Shown here: one piece after another, positions 20,501-27,384 of the stretch
Numbering within the stretch: position 1 is the stretch's first letter
Layout of the letters: the number at the start of each line of letters is the position of its first letter
DNA from: LMUY01 sp965199005
GTDB taxonomy: Bacteria > Pseudomonadota > Alphaproteobacteria > Acetobacterales > Acetobacteraceae
Direction: 5' to 3'
Length of the DNA: 64,000 nt
Assembly (NCBI GenBank): GCA_965199005.1
Contig: CBDAQK010000003.1
Location: 186,001-250,000 of the forward strand
Position numbers and translations under genes: made by a program
The notes under the pieces: generated by a model
Seen by the model: the letters and a program-made list of their open reading frames with translations, nothing else
The model's database searches: none
What the model was told of the DNA's origin: nothing

Positions 20501-20862
20501 CCCCCAACGGCAAGGTGGACCGTAGCGCCCTGCCCGACCCGGCGCCTGCGCCAGCCGCCGCTGCGGAGCCGCCGCGTTCGGCGCTGGAACGGACCCTCGC
20601 CGTCATCTGGTCCACCGTGCTGCATCGGCCTGTCGGGCGGGATGACGATTTGCTGGCGATGGGGGCCGACTCGATCCAGTTGTTCCAGATCACGGCTAGG
20701 GCCAATGCCGCAGACATCCCGCTGCTGGCGCGGCACCTGCTGCAGCACCGCACCGTCGCGGGGGTCGCCGCGGCGCTGGGCGACACGGCACCGGCAGAGG
20801 CCCCGGCGGTGCCGTCGCTGCAGCAATTCCGCCGCGACCGTAAGATGGCGGTTGGGGGTTAG
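11530..20862 (+). CDS. Hybrid NRPS-PKS megasynthase (A-T-KS-AT-ACP-AMT-C-A-T)
   Basis: A 3110-residue assembly-line enzyme starting at TTG 11530 behind AGGAAAC. Approximate domains: adenylation 1-470 (YTSGSTGTPKG); carrier with Ser in GGANSMDL (510); ketosynthase from 567 with Cys in VSTACSTSL (740), His in EAHGTA and GNIGHL; malonyl-type acyltransferase with Ser in GHSVGE (1177) and HAFHS; ACP with LGFDSL (1487); an Ala/Pro-rich linker; a class-III PLP aminotransferase 1680-2070 with FDEVVTGFR and Lys in YGKVVGGG; condensation 2090-2500 with HHIVCDG; adenylation 2520-3000; carrier with MGADSIQL (3044). The first module loads an amino acid, the PKS adds a malonate unit, the aminotransferase probably makes a beta-amine, and the last module adds another amino acid. 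No epimerase, ketoreductase or methyltransferase is seen. The product is not known to me. Confidence 0.93.
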   Translation: MFDEFQAVATRRPDALAIAGVTPLTYAELAERAERIARAAWQAGLRPGDRAALLTGRSADAIAAMLAIRQIGAAYVPIDPALPEAARAALLADAAPGLLLSNQFISSDRPVLRLDHAIPEAPKFAAPAQSRDAPAYVMYTSGSTGTPKGVVVPCRGVLRLVLGADFVSLSANDVVLHAAPLGFDASTLEIWGALLNGGTLAIVPEAVPSLDTIGSAIARYGVTVAWLTSGLFHAMVEQRVSALAPLRQLLAGGDVLSPSHVARALAACPDTTIINGYGPTENTTFTCCYRIPRDHPADLPVPIGRPISGTYVVILDEDGSPATPGEEGELCAGGDGVALGYLNRPELTARAFRPGPDGRVLYHTGDRARLRDDGIVEFGGRADRQVKIRGKRVALDEMEGELRQDPAVEDAAILMQDGRAAAYVTGAVDALALRRALLARLPEHMVPATITVLAAMPLTPNGKLDRKALAAPTPVERGRDPRTTRARLTAIWCTILGRADLPDDVNLFDGGANSMDLVRAHAAMVDAGLPVALTDLFAHPSIASLAAHLDGATTAAARHHGASNDGIAIIGMAARLPGANDLATFWQNLCDGVESIRRFDVAELQDAYSPATRADAAFVAARPILDGIDQFDPGFFRMTKRDAELTDPQQRVFMEIAWEALESAAYDPAAFTGRIGVFAGSSPNSYLLRNVLADREAVLRYTSDYQTGSYATLLGAGADFLATRVAYKLDLRGPAVTVSTACSTSLVAIAQGCAALRAGQADMVLAGGVSITLPQHRGYLHEPGSLASADGHVRPFDADASGTVFGSGAGVVLLKRLADAVADGDHIHAVIGGIATNNDGAEKVGFTAPSVGGQIACIADAQAQAAFPPASIGYVEAHGTATPLGDPIEFAALRQVFGPDGLCVLGSVKGNIGHLDAAAGVAGLMKAVLAVEHGTIPGTLHFRTPNPAMTLEGSPFRITAQTQGWSGALPRRAAVSAFGVGGTNAHAVLDQAPEAAVAPDPHAHQVLVVSARTEAGLAEARARLATHLATHPGQSLADIAYTLQTGRRRFGHRLALACNSHADAIAGLDDGRAITGQPPDGPGSVAFLFPGQGAQYPDMGRALFDGEPVFRAAVDHCADILQPLLGLDLRTILYPAGQAARDALLGTGLAQPALFTIGYATARLWMSWGLKPAIMLGHSVGEFVAACLAGVFTLQDALTLIAERGRLMASMPGGVMLAVRLPEAELLPLLGDTMDLAATNAPSLSVAAGSYEAATALEAVLTARGVMYRRLHTSHAFHSRMMDGAVEGLREAAARVTLSPPTLPFISGVTGLPITPEQATSPDYWAGHCRAPVRFAAGLEALLARAPTALLECGPGRTLTTLALQGAARGGAVVPSLPDAGRERDEHSTLAEALARLVAAGVEPDWHAVHGPGRRRVPLPTTPWDHTRCWIDEPEITTPRLLETAQTMDHSVPVATDDTLPELVALFEELSGDKLSGADPAANFLQLGFDSLFLGQVAQQVRSRFSVPITFRQLMGDLSSFKALAKHVAAGRPARAPAPVAAAAPAVAAPVAMTPAGPAPEGAAALMQQQVAAMSALFAQQLAAMGSAPAPAAAAPPAAAPSAAMAAAPAPMPVPENTARFDAFKVVAAADGGLTPAQRAHVVALVAATVARTPASKRMTADARKHLADPRAAAGFRPDWKEMTYPVVAVRSAGPLIWDADGNEYVDVVNGFGQTAYGHAPPFVTEALHRQLDRGFEIGPQAELAGLVAARFCAMTGNERMTFCNTGSEAVMAAMRIARTVTGRNRIVTFAGSYHGQFDEVLVKAAPKGTRPVAPGIPLESVGNNIVLEYGAASSLAWIRDHADELAGVMFEPVQSRHPGVQPREFAHELRAITEQAGICLIFDEVVTGFRTHPGGMQAIYGVRADLATYGKVVGGGMPVGILAGRAAYMDALDGGDWRYGDDSTPEAAVTFFAGTFVRHPLALAALNAVLTHIETSGPALQEEIGSRTAALAARLNDALAARHLPRCIEHYASWFYFKLPDPLATLLYPNMRLRGVHIQEGFPCFLTTTHGPAEIERIYTAFVDSLDALQAAGILLPAGALAPAVTVEAKLTEAQMEIWLACQLGDAASCAFNEGISLHMRGKLDVAGLRSSITRVFARHDALRARFTPTGDRMIIGAAVAPELTVCEDDLESVLAVEARTPFDLVAGPPVRLRLVRLAADHHVLVLTAHHIVCDGWSINTLLSELAEPGALPPALSFAAYAAEQSSVRGGADLAWWTQRFATMPAPLDLPSDRPRPALRSFAGGTRRLAIDAAMLGRIKAAGAASGCTLFATLLAAVSVTMGRLSNRNDVVIAVPAAAQSQLEDAVLVGHCANLLPLRAKWSDTTRFSEHLSAVRLAVLDAYEHQDCTLGTIVQALNLPRDISRLPLTDVQFNLERLAEGMSMPGLALSCVANPKAFVNFDLFFNAVESKDGLAVDCDYNADLFDPETVDRWLGHLRTVLEAATANPAMPIGAVSLLSANEKRDLMRSMNQTAAPLPTASVHRLIEQQAARTPDAVAARFGETTLTYAALDAQANRMARLLLTYASPGDRVAVMLDRTPEMLAVLLGAWKAGMAYVPLDPSHPPARLGHIMADAGAAVLVTDGTGPELAGPVLDLRKARDELLAQSATPPGAESIVAYVIYTSGSTGLPKGVAISHKALGNLLLSMGREPGIGANDVWLAVTTISFDIAGLELWGPLLAGAQVVVASRDDAADGHRLRALLRDTKATIMQATPATWRLLLETGWTPGSLRMLCGGEALPRALADRLLAGSDHSGAELWNMYGPTETTIWSAVERVGDGLITVGHPIANTVMHVLDAADRLVPVGVPGHLHIGGAGLAEGYRNKPEMTAERFIADPLTPGEKLYRTGDAARKLPDGRVQVLGRIDSQIKLRGYRMEAGEVEHALTTKCGLAEAAVAVREGPGGEKRLLAWVVLRPGEALDERAMRNILRSQLPEYMVPALFVAVDRLPLTPNGKVDRSALPDPAPAPAAAAEPPRSALERTLAVIWSTVLHRPVGRDDDLLAMGADSIQLFQITARANAADIPLLARHLLQHRTVAGVAAALGDTAPAEAPAVPSLQQFRRDRKMAVGG

Positions 20863-20864
20863 GC

Positions 20865-22859
20865 ATGGATATCGGCACACCCCTCTCTGGCGGTGGGGCA
20901 GAGATCACCTATCCTGCGTCTTTGGCACAAACCCGCTTCTGGCTCTTGGACGCGCTGGACCCTGGTTCACCCGCGCTGAACGTGGCAGTTCGGTGGAGCC
21001 TATTAGGACCGATCACGCCCGAAGCGGTTGAAACCGCCATCCGAGGCATCGTCAGCCGCCATGAAATTTTGCGCACGGCGCTGAAGGACATCGACGGAAC
21101 GCCGTTACAGATCATACGCCCCGTGCTCCCGTTCAAACTGCAGCATCGCGACTTGACCGGGTTGCCGCTGGCGCAAAGCCTGGCCGAGGCCGACCGCATC
21201 GGCGAGGAAGAAGCCCGCACGCCGTTCGTGCTGGAGACGGCGCCGCTGATGCGGGTTGTCCTGATCTCGCTCGCGCCGGACAATGCCCGCTTGCTGGTCA
21301 CGATGCATCACGCGATCTGCGATGGCTGGTCGGTGGGCGTGCTATCCGACGAGTTGATGCGCTCGCTCTCCGGCGCCCCGCCGCAGCCGGATTTGCCGCT
21401 GCAATACGGCGATTACGCGGAATGGCAACAGGCCTGGCTTCGGAGCGAAGCGCTGGCCACGGCACGGTCATACTGGACGGCACATCTGGCAGACTTGCCC
21501 TATGTCACCGTGCCGCCCGACCGTCCGGCGGAAGAACGCGGCGAGGGCGCCATCAACTCCGTTCTACTGCCCCGCGACTTGACGGATGCGATGGCCAAGA
21601 TGGCGGCGCTTCACGGATGCACGCCGTTTGCCGTGGCGCTGGCCGCGCTCGGCCGCATGCTGCAGGCCCGCACCGGGGCAGCCGACATTCCCATCGGCAC
21701 GCAGATCGCCGGCCGCACGGAGGTTGAGTTGGAAGGGATGATCGGGCCCTTCATCAACACGCTCGTACTGCGGCTGGATTTGTCCGACACGCCGGATTGG
21801 TCCGAACGGGTCAACCGTGCCGCAACGGTGGTGGCGGATGCGCTGCAGCACCACGCCATGCCGTTCGAACTGCTGATCCGTACGTTGAATCCGGCCAGGA
21901 CGCGAGGGCGTACGCCGCTCTTCTCGGTCAACTTCATTTTCCAACGCTCCTTCGTTGCCCCCTATGCGGAGGGGGACATCCGGCTGGTGGATTTGCCGAG
22001 CCACTCGGCGGGCGCGCTGTACGACCTCAACTTTTTCATGGTGGAACGGCCAGACGGCTGGCGCGCCTCCTGCGAATACGACGCCGCACGCTTCGACCCG
22101 GCGACCGTGGATGCCATGCTTGCGCAATGGCGCCAGGCTTTGTCGGGCCAGGCGCTGGCCTCCGCACCGCAGGCCGATCCCGTCACGGCGCGGCTGGCAG
22201 AGATTTGGCGCGAGACTCTGGGCGTCGATTCGGTGGCGCCGGGCGATAGTTTCTTCGATTTGGGCGGACACTCCCTGCTCGCCGCGCGGATGCTGGCGCG
22301 AGTGGAGGCGGTGTTCGGCCAGCGGGTCGGCATGGCGGCCTTGTTCACCGATAGCACATTGGGTGGGCTGGCCGCCCGGCTCGCGGCGCCGGCGACCACC
22401 CGGGCCCCTCTGGTCGCCGTCGGGGATGGCGCAGACTGGCAGGGCTTCGGCGAAGCGGCCGGACTGGGTCGCCCCTTCGTGCGCGTCGCGGACGCAACAC
22501 CGGCGGCGGTGACCCGCGATCACCCGGCCGGCCCCGTCACAATCCTCGGCGCGGGCAAGAACGGGCAGGCGGCGTTCCGGCTTGCTCACGCGCTGGAGGC
22601 GCAAGGGCGGAGCGTGACATTGGTCCTGGTCGACGCCGCCCCGCCGAGCACCGGGCGCAAGCTTTGGCCGTTGCGCCAATCGCGCCCGCCGGCGGAACGG
22701 TTCAGTGGCCGGGCGCTCTTGTTCCGGCGCCCGTCGACCCCGGCAGAGACGATGGCGGCATGGTCGAGCCATCTGGTTGGCGAACTGGAATCGGGCGTGC
22801 TGCCCGCGGGCCCATGGCACGCGCACGTGGCGGCACGCATCGACGCCGCACGCCGGTGA
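20865..22859 (+). CDS. NRPS C-T protein with degenerate thioesterase-like tail
   Basis: A 664-residue protein starting 2 nt after the megasynthase. Residues 10-430 form a condensation domain with an intact HHAICDG (about 147). Residues 440-510 are a carrier domain with Ser in LGGHSLLA (466). There is no adenylation domain, so this carrier must be loaded in trans or serve only for transfer. The last 145 residues look like a thioesterase start: VTILGAGKNGQAAFRLAHAL matches the usual GxSxG elbow region but has Gly where the catalytic Ser should be. The tail also lacks the usual C-terminal His part. It is probably a structural relic or a non-catalytic domain. Confidence 0.9.
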   Translation: MDIGTPLSGGGAEITYPASLAQTRFWLLDALDPGSPALNVAVRWSLLGPITPEAVETAIRGIVSRHEILRTALKDIDGTPLQIIRPVLPFKLQHRDLTGLPLAQSLAEADRIGEEEARTPFVLETAPLMRVVLISLAPDNARLLVTMHHAICDGWSVGVLSDELMRSLSGAPPQPDLPLQYGDYAEWQQAWLRSEALATARSYWTAHLADLPYVTVPPDRPAEERGEGAINSVLLPRDLTDAMAKMAALHGCTPFAVALAALGRMLQARTGAADIPIGTQIAGRTEVELEGMIGPFINTLVLRLDLSDTPDWSERVNRAATVVADALQHHAMPFELLIRTLNPARTRGRTPLFSVNFIFQRSFVAPYAEGDIRLVDLPSHSAGALYDLNFFMVERPDGWRASCEYDAARFDPATVDAMLAQWRQALSGQALASAPQADPVTARLAEIWRETLGVDSVAPGDSFFDLGGHSLLAARMLARVEAVFGQRVGMAALFTDSTLGGLAARLAAPATTRAPLVAVGDGADWQGFGEAAGLGRPFVRVADATPAAVTRDHPAGPVTILGAGKNGQAAFRLAHALEAQGRSVTLVLVDAAPPSTGRKLWPLRQSRPPAERFSGRALLFRRPSTPAETMAAWSSHLVGELESGVLPAGPWHAHVAARIDAARR

Positions 22860-22890
22860 ACCAGGCCGGATCATGGAGCAGGGGACAGCG

Positions 22891-23958
22891 ATGGACATCG
22901 GCATAAGCACACGGGCCGCAGCGCCAAGTTTGCTGACGATCTGGTCCGATCTGCTGAAGACGCACGCGACCGGACCGGAGGCGGATTTCTTCGCTGCGGG
23001 GGGCCATTCCCTGCTGGCGACCCAGCTGCTGGCCCGGGTGGAGCGGGAGTTCGGGGTCAAAATCCCCCTGCCGGTCTTCTTCCGCGAACCCACGCTCGCC
23101 GCGCTGATGCAGGCGATCCAGGCCGAGCCACCGGCGCGCCAGTTCCGGTTCGACCGCGTTGCGCGGCTGGGTCAGGGAATGGAAAAGCCGGTCTATGCCG
23201 TGGTGCACAGCAACGGCGCCTTCTTCCCGCTCGGGCACGAGGTCGGCGGGCAGCACCCGTTCGTGGCACTGCAAGCCGCGGACCGGCGGAGCGGCGGGCG
23301 CCTGCCGGCCACCATTGAGGCCATTGCCGAGGGCTATGTCCGCCAGCTCCGGATTGTCGAATCCAACGGACCGTACGTGCTGCTCGGCTGGTGTCTGGCG
23401 GGCAACCTTGCCTACGAGGCGGCCCAGCAATTGCGTGCCGCCGGGGAGGAGGTGGCGGCGGTCGTGATGGTCGACACGTGGAACCCCGCCTATCTCAATA
23501 GAATGGGCCGCCTGCGCCGCCAATTGGCCGAGCGGTCCTATGGGTGGCAGATCATCCTGGCCGAGTTCGCCAAGGTCTTGCGCGGCCGGGTCACGCTGCG
23601 TGAGTTCATGGCAAACCGCAATGCGGTGCGCCGGCTGGTACGAACACCAGAGATCGATACCGGGCCGGCGAGCGCGTCTTCCGCTGCCTACCGCGCGCAG
23701 CAGCAATTCGACAGCGATTTGCTGGCGCAATTGCACGCGGCCGCACAACGCTATCAGCCGCGCCCCTATGACGGACGCGTGCTTCGCATCCGGTCGTCCG
23801 AGGAGCCCCGCGGGTTTGGCCTGGACCGCCGCTATGGCTGGGGCACCCTGGTGGGCAAGGGCCTGCGGCAGGTCACCGTGCCAGGCGACCACCTGACGAT
23901 CTTCGTTGAACCATCCATCCACCTCCTGACCCGGCACGTCCGGGATGCGACGAAATAA
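22891..23958 (+). CDS. Carrier protein-thioesterase (T-TE) with Cys nucleophile motif
   Basis: About 355 residues. The N-terminal carrier domain has its Ser in GGHSLLATQLL (about 37). The thioesterase follows with VYAVHSN-like spacing, the elbow LLGWCLAGNLAYEAA (about 166) and a C-terminal VPGDHLTIF holding the expected His (about 331). The nucleophile position is Cys, not Ser. This gene probably releases the finished chain. ATG 22891 has GGGGA upstream; ATG 22873 is an alternative six residues earlier. The carrier plus second thioesterase next to a dead one suggests that release has been moved to this protein. Confidence 0.88.
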   Translation: MDIGISTRAAAPSLLTIWSDLLKTHATGPEADFFAAGGHSLLATQLLARVEREFGVKIPLPVFFREPTLAALMQAIQAEPPARQFRFDRVARLGQGMEKPVYAVVHSNGAFFPLGHEVGGQHPFVALQAADRRSGGRLPATIEAIAEGYVRQLRIVESNGPYVLLGWCLAGNLAYEAAQQLRAAGEEVAAVVMVDTWNPAYLNRMGRLRRQLAERSYGWQIILAEFAKVLRGRVTLREFMANRNAVRRLVRTPEIDTGPASASSAAYRAQQQFDSDLLAQLHAAAQRYQPRPYDGRVLRIRSSEEPRGFGLDRRYGWGTLVGKGLRQVTVPGDHLTIFVEPSIHLLTRHVRDATK

Positions 23959-23999
23959 TCGTCACGACGCTTCACACTCCAATCGAAGTGAGCCCGACC

Positions 24000-24854
24000 A
24001 TGCTCGACACCGCTTCCCTCAAGCCCGATACTCGCTTTCGCGACCTCTTCAACAAGAACTCGTTCGTATTCGACCATGATCTGCACACGCAGAAGCTGTA
24101 TGACATCGACAGCTTGGTCGGATTGGCCCGGCGCCTTGGGCCAGACAGTGCCTATTGGTCCACCCGCCCGATCAACGTGTCGGAAGGATGGGAGGACGCG
24201 CAGGGCCCCAAGCTATCGCTGGAAGAAGCGGTCGCGACGGTCGAGACCTCCAACACGCTTGTCGTGCTGAAGAATATCGAGCAGGACGAGATATTCGGCC
24301 CAGTGTTCCAATCCGTCGTCGAAATGATGGCCGGCCGGGTCGGCCCCGCTTTGGAACAGGACATGCTGCACGGCCGGGCGACCCTGCTGATCAGCTCGCC
24401 GCGGCGGGTTACGGGCTATCACATCGATGCCGAAGCGAACTTCCTCCTGCAATTGCGCGGCGACAAGACGGTCTATGTGTTCGATGGGTCCGACCGGGAG
24501 GTTATGCCGGAAACCGAACTGGAACGCTTCTATGCCGGTGACCTGAATGCCGCCCGCTACAAAGAGGAGTTGCAACGGACCAAGGCCCGCACGATCGATT
24601 TCCGGCCCGGGCTCGGCGTCCATGTGCCGATCGAGTGGCCACACTGGGTGAAAAACGGCGACTCCGTCTCTGTCTCCATCAGCATCAACTACGACATGCG
24701 CTCGAACGCGAGAATGGCGAAGCTTTACCGGGCCAACCATCGGCTGCGCCAACTCGGGATCACCCCCACGCCGCCGGGCCGCTCGTCGTTGCGGGATGGC
24801 GGCAAGGTGGCGATTTTGGGCGGGCTGGACCGGTTGAAGCGCCGCCGCGGCTGA
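24000..24854 (+). CDS. JmjC/cupin-like domain protein, putative Fe(II)/2-oxoglutarate oxygenase
   Basis: A 284-residue protein. The centre has a cupin-type core with GYHIDAEANFLLQLRGDKTV (about 135-155), in which His-x-Asp fits the first two metal ligands, and a second part PGLGVHVPIEWPHWVKN (about 205) that supplies further His residues. Similar proteins hydroxylate amino acid side chains or peptides. ATG 24000 has AAGTGAG about 7 nt upstream. It follows the thioesterase gene by 41 nt on the same strand, so it is probably a tailoring enzyme of the cluster. Assignment to a subfamily is uncertain. Confidence 0.7.
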   Translation: MLDTASLKPDTRFRDLFNKNSFVFDHDLHTQKLYDIDSLVGLARRLGPDSAYWSTRPINVSEGWEDAQGPKLSLEEAVATVETSNTLVVLKNIEQDEIFGPVFQSVVEMMAGRVGPALEQDMLHGRATLLISSPRRVTGYHIDAEANFLLQLRGDKTVYVFDGSDREVMPETELERFYAGDLNAARYKEELQRTKARTIDFRPGLGVHVPIEWPHWVKNGDSVSVSISINYDMRSNARMAKLYRANHRLRQLGITPTPPGRSSLRDGGKVAILGGLDRLKRRRG

Positions 24855-24924
24855 GGCGTAGCCCGGCCCTGTTCCCCTTCGCCCAGCCGCATGGCAAAGA
24901 TGGGCGAAGAGGGAGGGGTGCTGC

Positions 24925-25349
24925 ATGCAAACCACGACCATACCGCGCCGCATCGGGATTCTGGAGCGGCCGTGGTCGCGCACTCCCAGGGCGGTGCCTT
25001 CGCGTTCCGCGCGGCCGAACGCTGCCCCGGCAAGGTTGCCGCCATCGTCGCCATCGAAGCGGCGCAGGGCGGCCTCACCGGCGGCGCCCCCCTGGCCGGG
25101 GTGCCCGTGCTCGCGGTCTATGGCGACCATATCGGGCGGGACGCGCGCTGGCCGGCCATCCGCGCCCGCACGGAGGCCTATTTCGCCGCCGCGCGCCAGG
25201 CCGATGCCCTTGTCGACGTGCTCGACCTGCCGGCGGAGGGGATTGCCGGCAACTCGCATATGCTCATGATGGAGAACAATAACGCGGACATTGCCCTGTT
25301 GATCCAGCAATGGCTTCAACGACGTGGACTGTCCACCCCTGCCGCCTGA
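24925..25349 (+). pseudogene. Alpha/beta hydrolase (esterase) remnant with its middle deleted
   Basis: An ATG at 24925 with GGGAGGGG upstream begins a plausible N-terminus (MQTTTIPRRIGILE), but after about 15 codons the homologous reading jumps to another frame. That frame encodes the C-terminal half of an alpha/beta hydrolase: nucleophile elbow AAVVAHSQGGAF, then VYGDHIGRD, and a C-terminal GNSHMLMMENNN with the catalytic His. About 150 residues between the two parts are missing. The ORF carrying the C-terminal half could be translated from 24891, but the fold would be incomplete, so I call it broken. Confidence 0.7.
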
Positions 25350-25363
25350 GGAGGAGACGAACC

Positions 25364-26683
25364 ATGCCTGACGCGACGCCGATGGAAAGCCAGATCATCC
25401 GCAAGCTTGCGCTGCGGCTGATGCCGTTTGTGACCGTCGGCTACTTCCTGGCCTCGCTGGACCGGGTGAACGTCGGGTTCGCCGCCCTGCAGATGAACCA
25501 GGATATCGGCCTGAGCTCGGCGGCGTTCGGCTTCGGCGCCGGGCTGTTCTTCGTCTCATATTGCCTATTCGCGGTGCCGTGCAACCTGCTGATGGTTCGG
25601 ATCGGCGCCCGGCGCTGGTTGTCGATCGTCATGATCACCTGGGGCGTCATTTCCGCCCTCACGGCCACGGTGACCGGCCCGCACTCGTTCTACGCGCTGC
25701 GTTTCCTGCTGGGGATTGCCGAGGCCGGGTTCTTCCCGGGCGTGATCTACTATCTCACGCTGTGGTTTCCCTCGCATCACCGCAGCCGCATGGTCGCCAT
25801 CCTGATGATGGCGCTGCCGGTTTCCAGCGTGCTCGGCTCGCCGATGTCCGCCGCGCTGCTGCTGACCGATGGCTGGTTTGGCTTGCGCGGCTGGCATTGG
25901 CTGTTCATCATCGAAGGGCTGCCGGCGGTGCTGCTGGGCCTTGGCTGCGCGCTGGTGCTGCCACGCGCGATCCGCGATGCCCGTTTCCTGAACGACGATC
26001 AGAAGACCTGGCTGGAAGCTGAAATCGCCCACAAGCCGGAGGAAGGCATCATCGATGGATCCCTGTCCTTCTGGCAGGTGCTCATCAACAAGTACGTCCT
26101 GCTGCTGACGCTGGTTTATATCGGCGGCACCTCGGTGACCAATGCGCTGTCGCTCTGGCAGCCGCAAATCATCAAGACGTTCAACCTGACCATCATGCAG
26201 GTCGGGCTGCTGAACTCCCTGCCGTTTCTGATCGCCAGCGTGGTGATGTATCTCTGGGCCTCGCATTCCGACCGCACGGGGGAGCGCACGTTGCACACGG
26301 CGGTGCCGCTGGCTTTGGGCACGCTGGGTTTGATCATGACGGCGGTGGTCACCACGCTGGTGCCGATGATCATCGTGCTGTGCGTCATCATCGTTGCCGC
26401 CTCGATGATCAAGGGGCCGTTCTGGGCACTGGCGACGGAGATGCTGCCGCCCCGGATTTCCGCCGTGGCGATCGGGCAGATCAATGCACTGAACAATTTG
26501 GGCGTGTTCGGGGCCACCTATGCCATCGGCGCCATCCGCGATGTCACGGGCAGCTTCACCCTCGCCGTGGTGCCCTTGGCCGTGGTGCTGGCCATCGCCT
26601 GCCTGGTGTCCCTCAGCATCGGCCGGTCCCGCCGGCTGGGCCGGGTGGCGTTGAATGCGCTGTCGGCCGGGGGCATCCGCTGA
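25364..26683 (+). CDS. MFS transporter, anion:cation symporter family
   Basis: A 439-residue protein with about twelve membrane helices. The first loop carries DRVNVGFAALQMNQD, typical of the phthalate/tartrate/glucarate symporter group, followed by the GIAEAGFFPG segment of helix 4. ATG 25364 has a strong GAGGAGGAG upstream; the frame can be read 18 codons further up without support. It lies between two gutted genes (an esterase and a flavin monooxygenase), so it was probably the uptake protein of a catabolic cluster. Export of the NRPS product is possible but less likely for this family. Confidence 0.88.
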   Translation: MPDATPMESQIIRKLALRLMPFVTVGYFLASLDRVNVGFAALQMNQDIGLSSAAFGFGAGLFFVSYCLFAVPCNLLMVRIGARRWLSIVMITWGVISALTATVTGPHSFYALRFLLGIAEAGFFPGVIYYLTLWFPSHHRSRMVAILMMALPVSSVLGSPMSAALLLTDGWFGLRGWHWLFIIEGLPAVLLGLGCALVLPRAIRDARFLNDDQKTWLEAEIAHKPEEGIIDGSLSFWQVLINKYVLLLTLVYIGGTSVTNALSLWQPQIIKTFNLTIMQVGLLNSLPFLIASVVMYLWASHSDRTGERTLHTAVPLALGTLGLIMTAVVTTLVPMIIVLCVIIVAASMIKGPFWALATEMLPPRISAVAIGQINALNNLGVFGATYAIGAIRDVTGSFTLAVVPLAVVLAIACLVSLSIGRSRRLGRVALNALSAGGIR

Positions 26684-26684
26684 G

Positions 26685-27384
26685 ATGCCCGCGCGGGACT
26701 ACGATGCACGCGCCATCGGCGCCGGGTTTGCCCGACATCGACCACCCATATGCGACCAAGCGGCCGCCGATCGACACCGGGTATTTCGACGCGTTCAACC
26801 GCGAGAACGTCTCGCTGGTGGATGTGCGGTCTGCCCCGATCGAGGAGATCACGCAAACTGGCCTGCGAAGGGCGCAGGCGGAGTATCCGCTCGACATCAT
26901 CGTGTTTGCCACCGGGTTCGATGCGTTGACCGGCCCGCTGCTGCGGCTGAACATCCAGGGCCGCGACGGCCGCACGCTGCAGGAGGCCTGGAGCGCCGGG
27001 CCGCGAACCTATCTCGGGCTGCAGGTTGAAGGGTTTCCGAACCTGTTCACCATCACCGGCCCAGGCAGCCCGTCCGTTCTCACCAACATGCCCGTCGCCA
27101 TCGAGCAGCACGTGGATTGGATCACGGATTGCATCGAGTATGTCCTCGACCACTGCGTCAACCAGATCGAGCCGGAAGCCGCGGCGGTGGAGAATTGGGG
27201 CGTGCAGGTGCAGGACGCGGTGAGCGCGACGCTGCTGCTGCAGGCCGCCAGCTCGTGGTATTTAGGAGCCAACGTGCCGGGGAAAGCGCGCGTCTTCATG
27301 CCCTATGCCGGCGGTCTTGCCCGCTACCGCGCCATCTGTGATGACGTCGCGGCCAAGGGGTACCAAAGATTCGCGATGTCCTAA
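26685..27384 (+). pseudogene. Flavin-containing (Baeyer-Villiger type) monooxygenase remnant
   Basis: An ATG at 26685, one base after the MFS stop, starts MPARDYDARAIGAGF, the beginning of the FAD-binding motif of these enzymes. The homology then continues in another frame with the C-terminal part: ATKRPPIDTGYFDAFN, IVFATGFDALTGPL (the conserved ATGFD), NLFTITGPGSPSVLTNM and SWYLGANVPGKAR. The middle, roughly 300 residues including the NADPH-binding site, is gone and the frame is shifted. It ends overlapping the GMC gene by 4 nt, tail to tail. Confidence 0.8.

Noticed and set aside
21564..23093. A 509-codon minus-strand frame opposite the C-T and T-TE genes
   Set aside because: Antisense shadow; the plus strand shows condensation, carrier and thioesterase motifs over the same bases.
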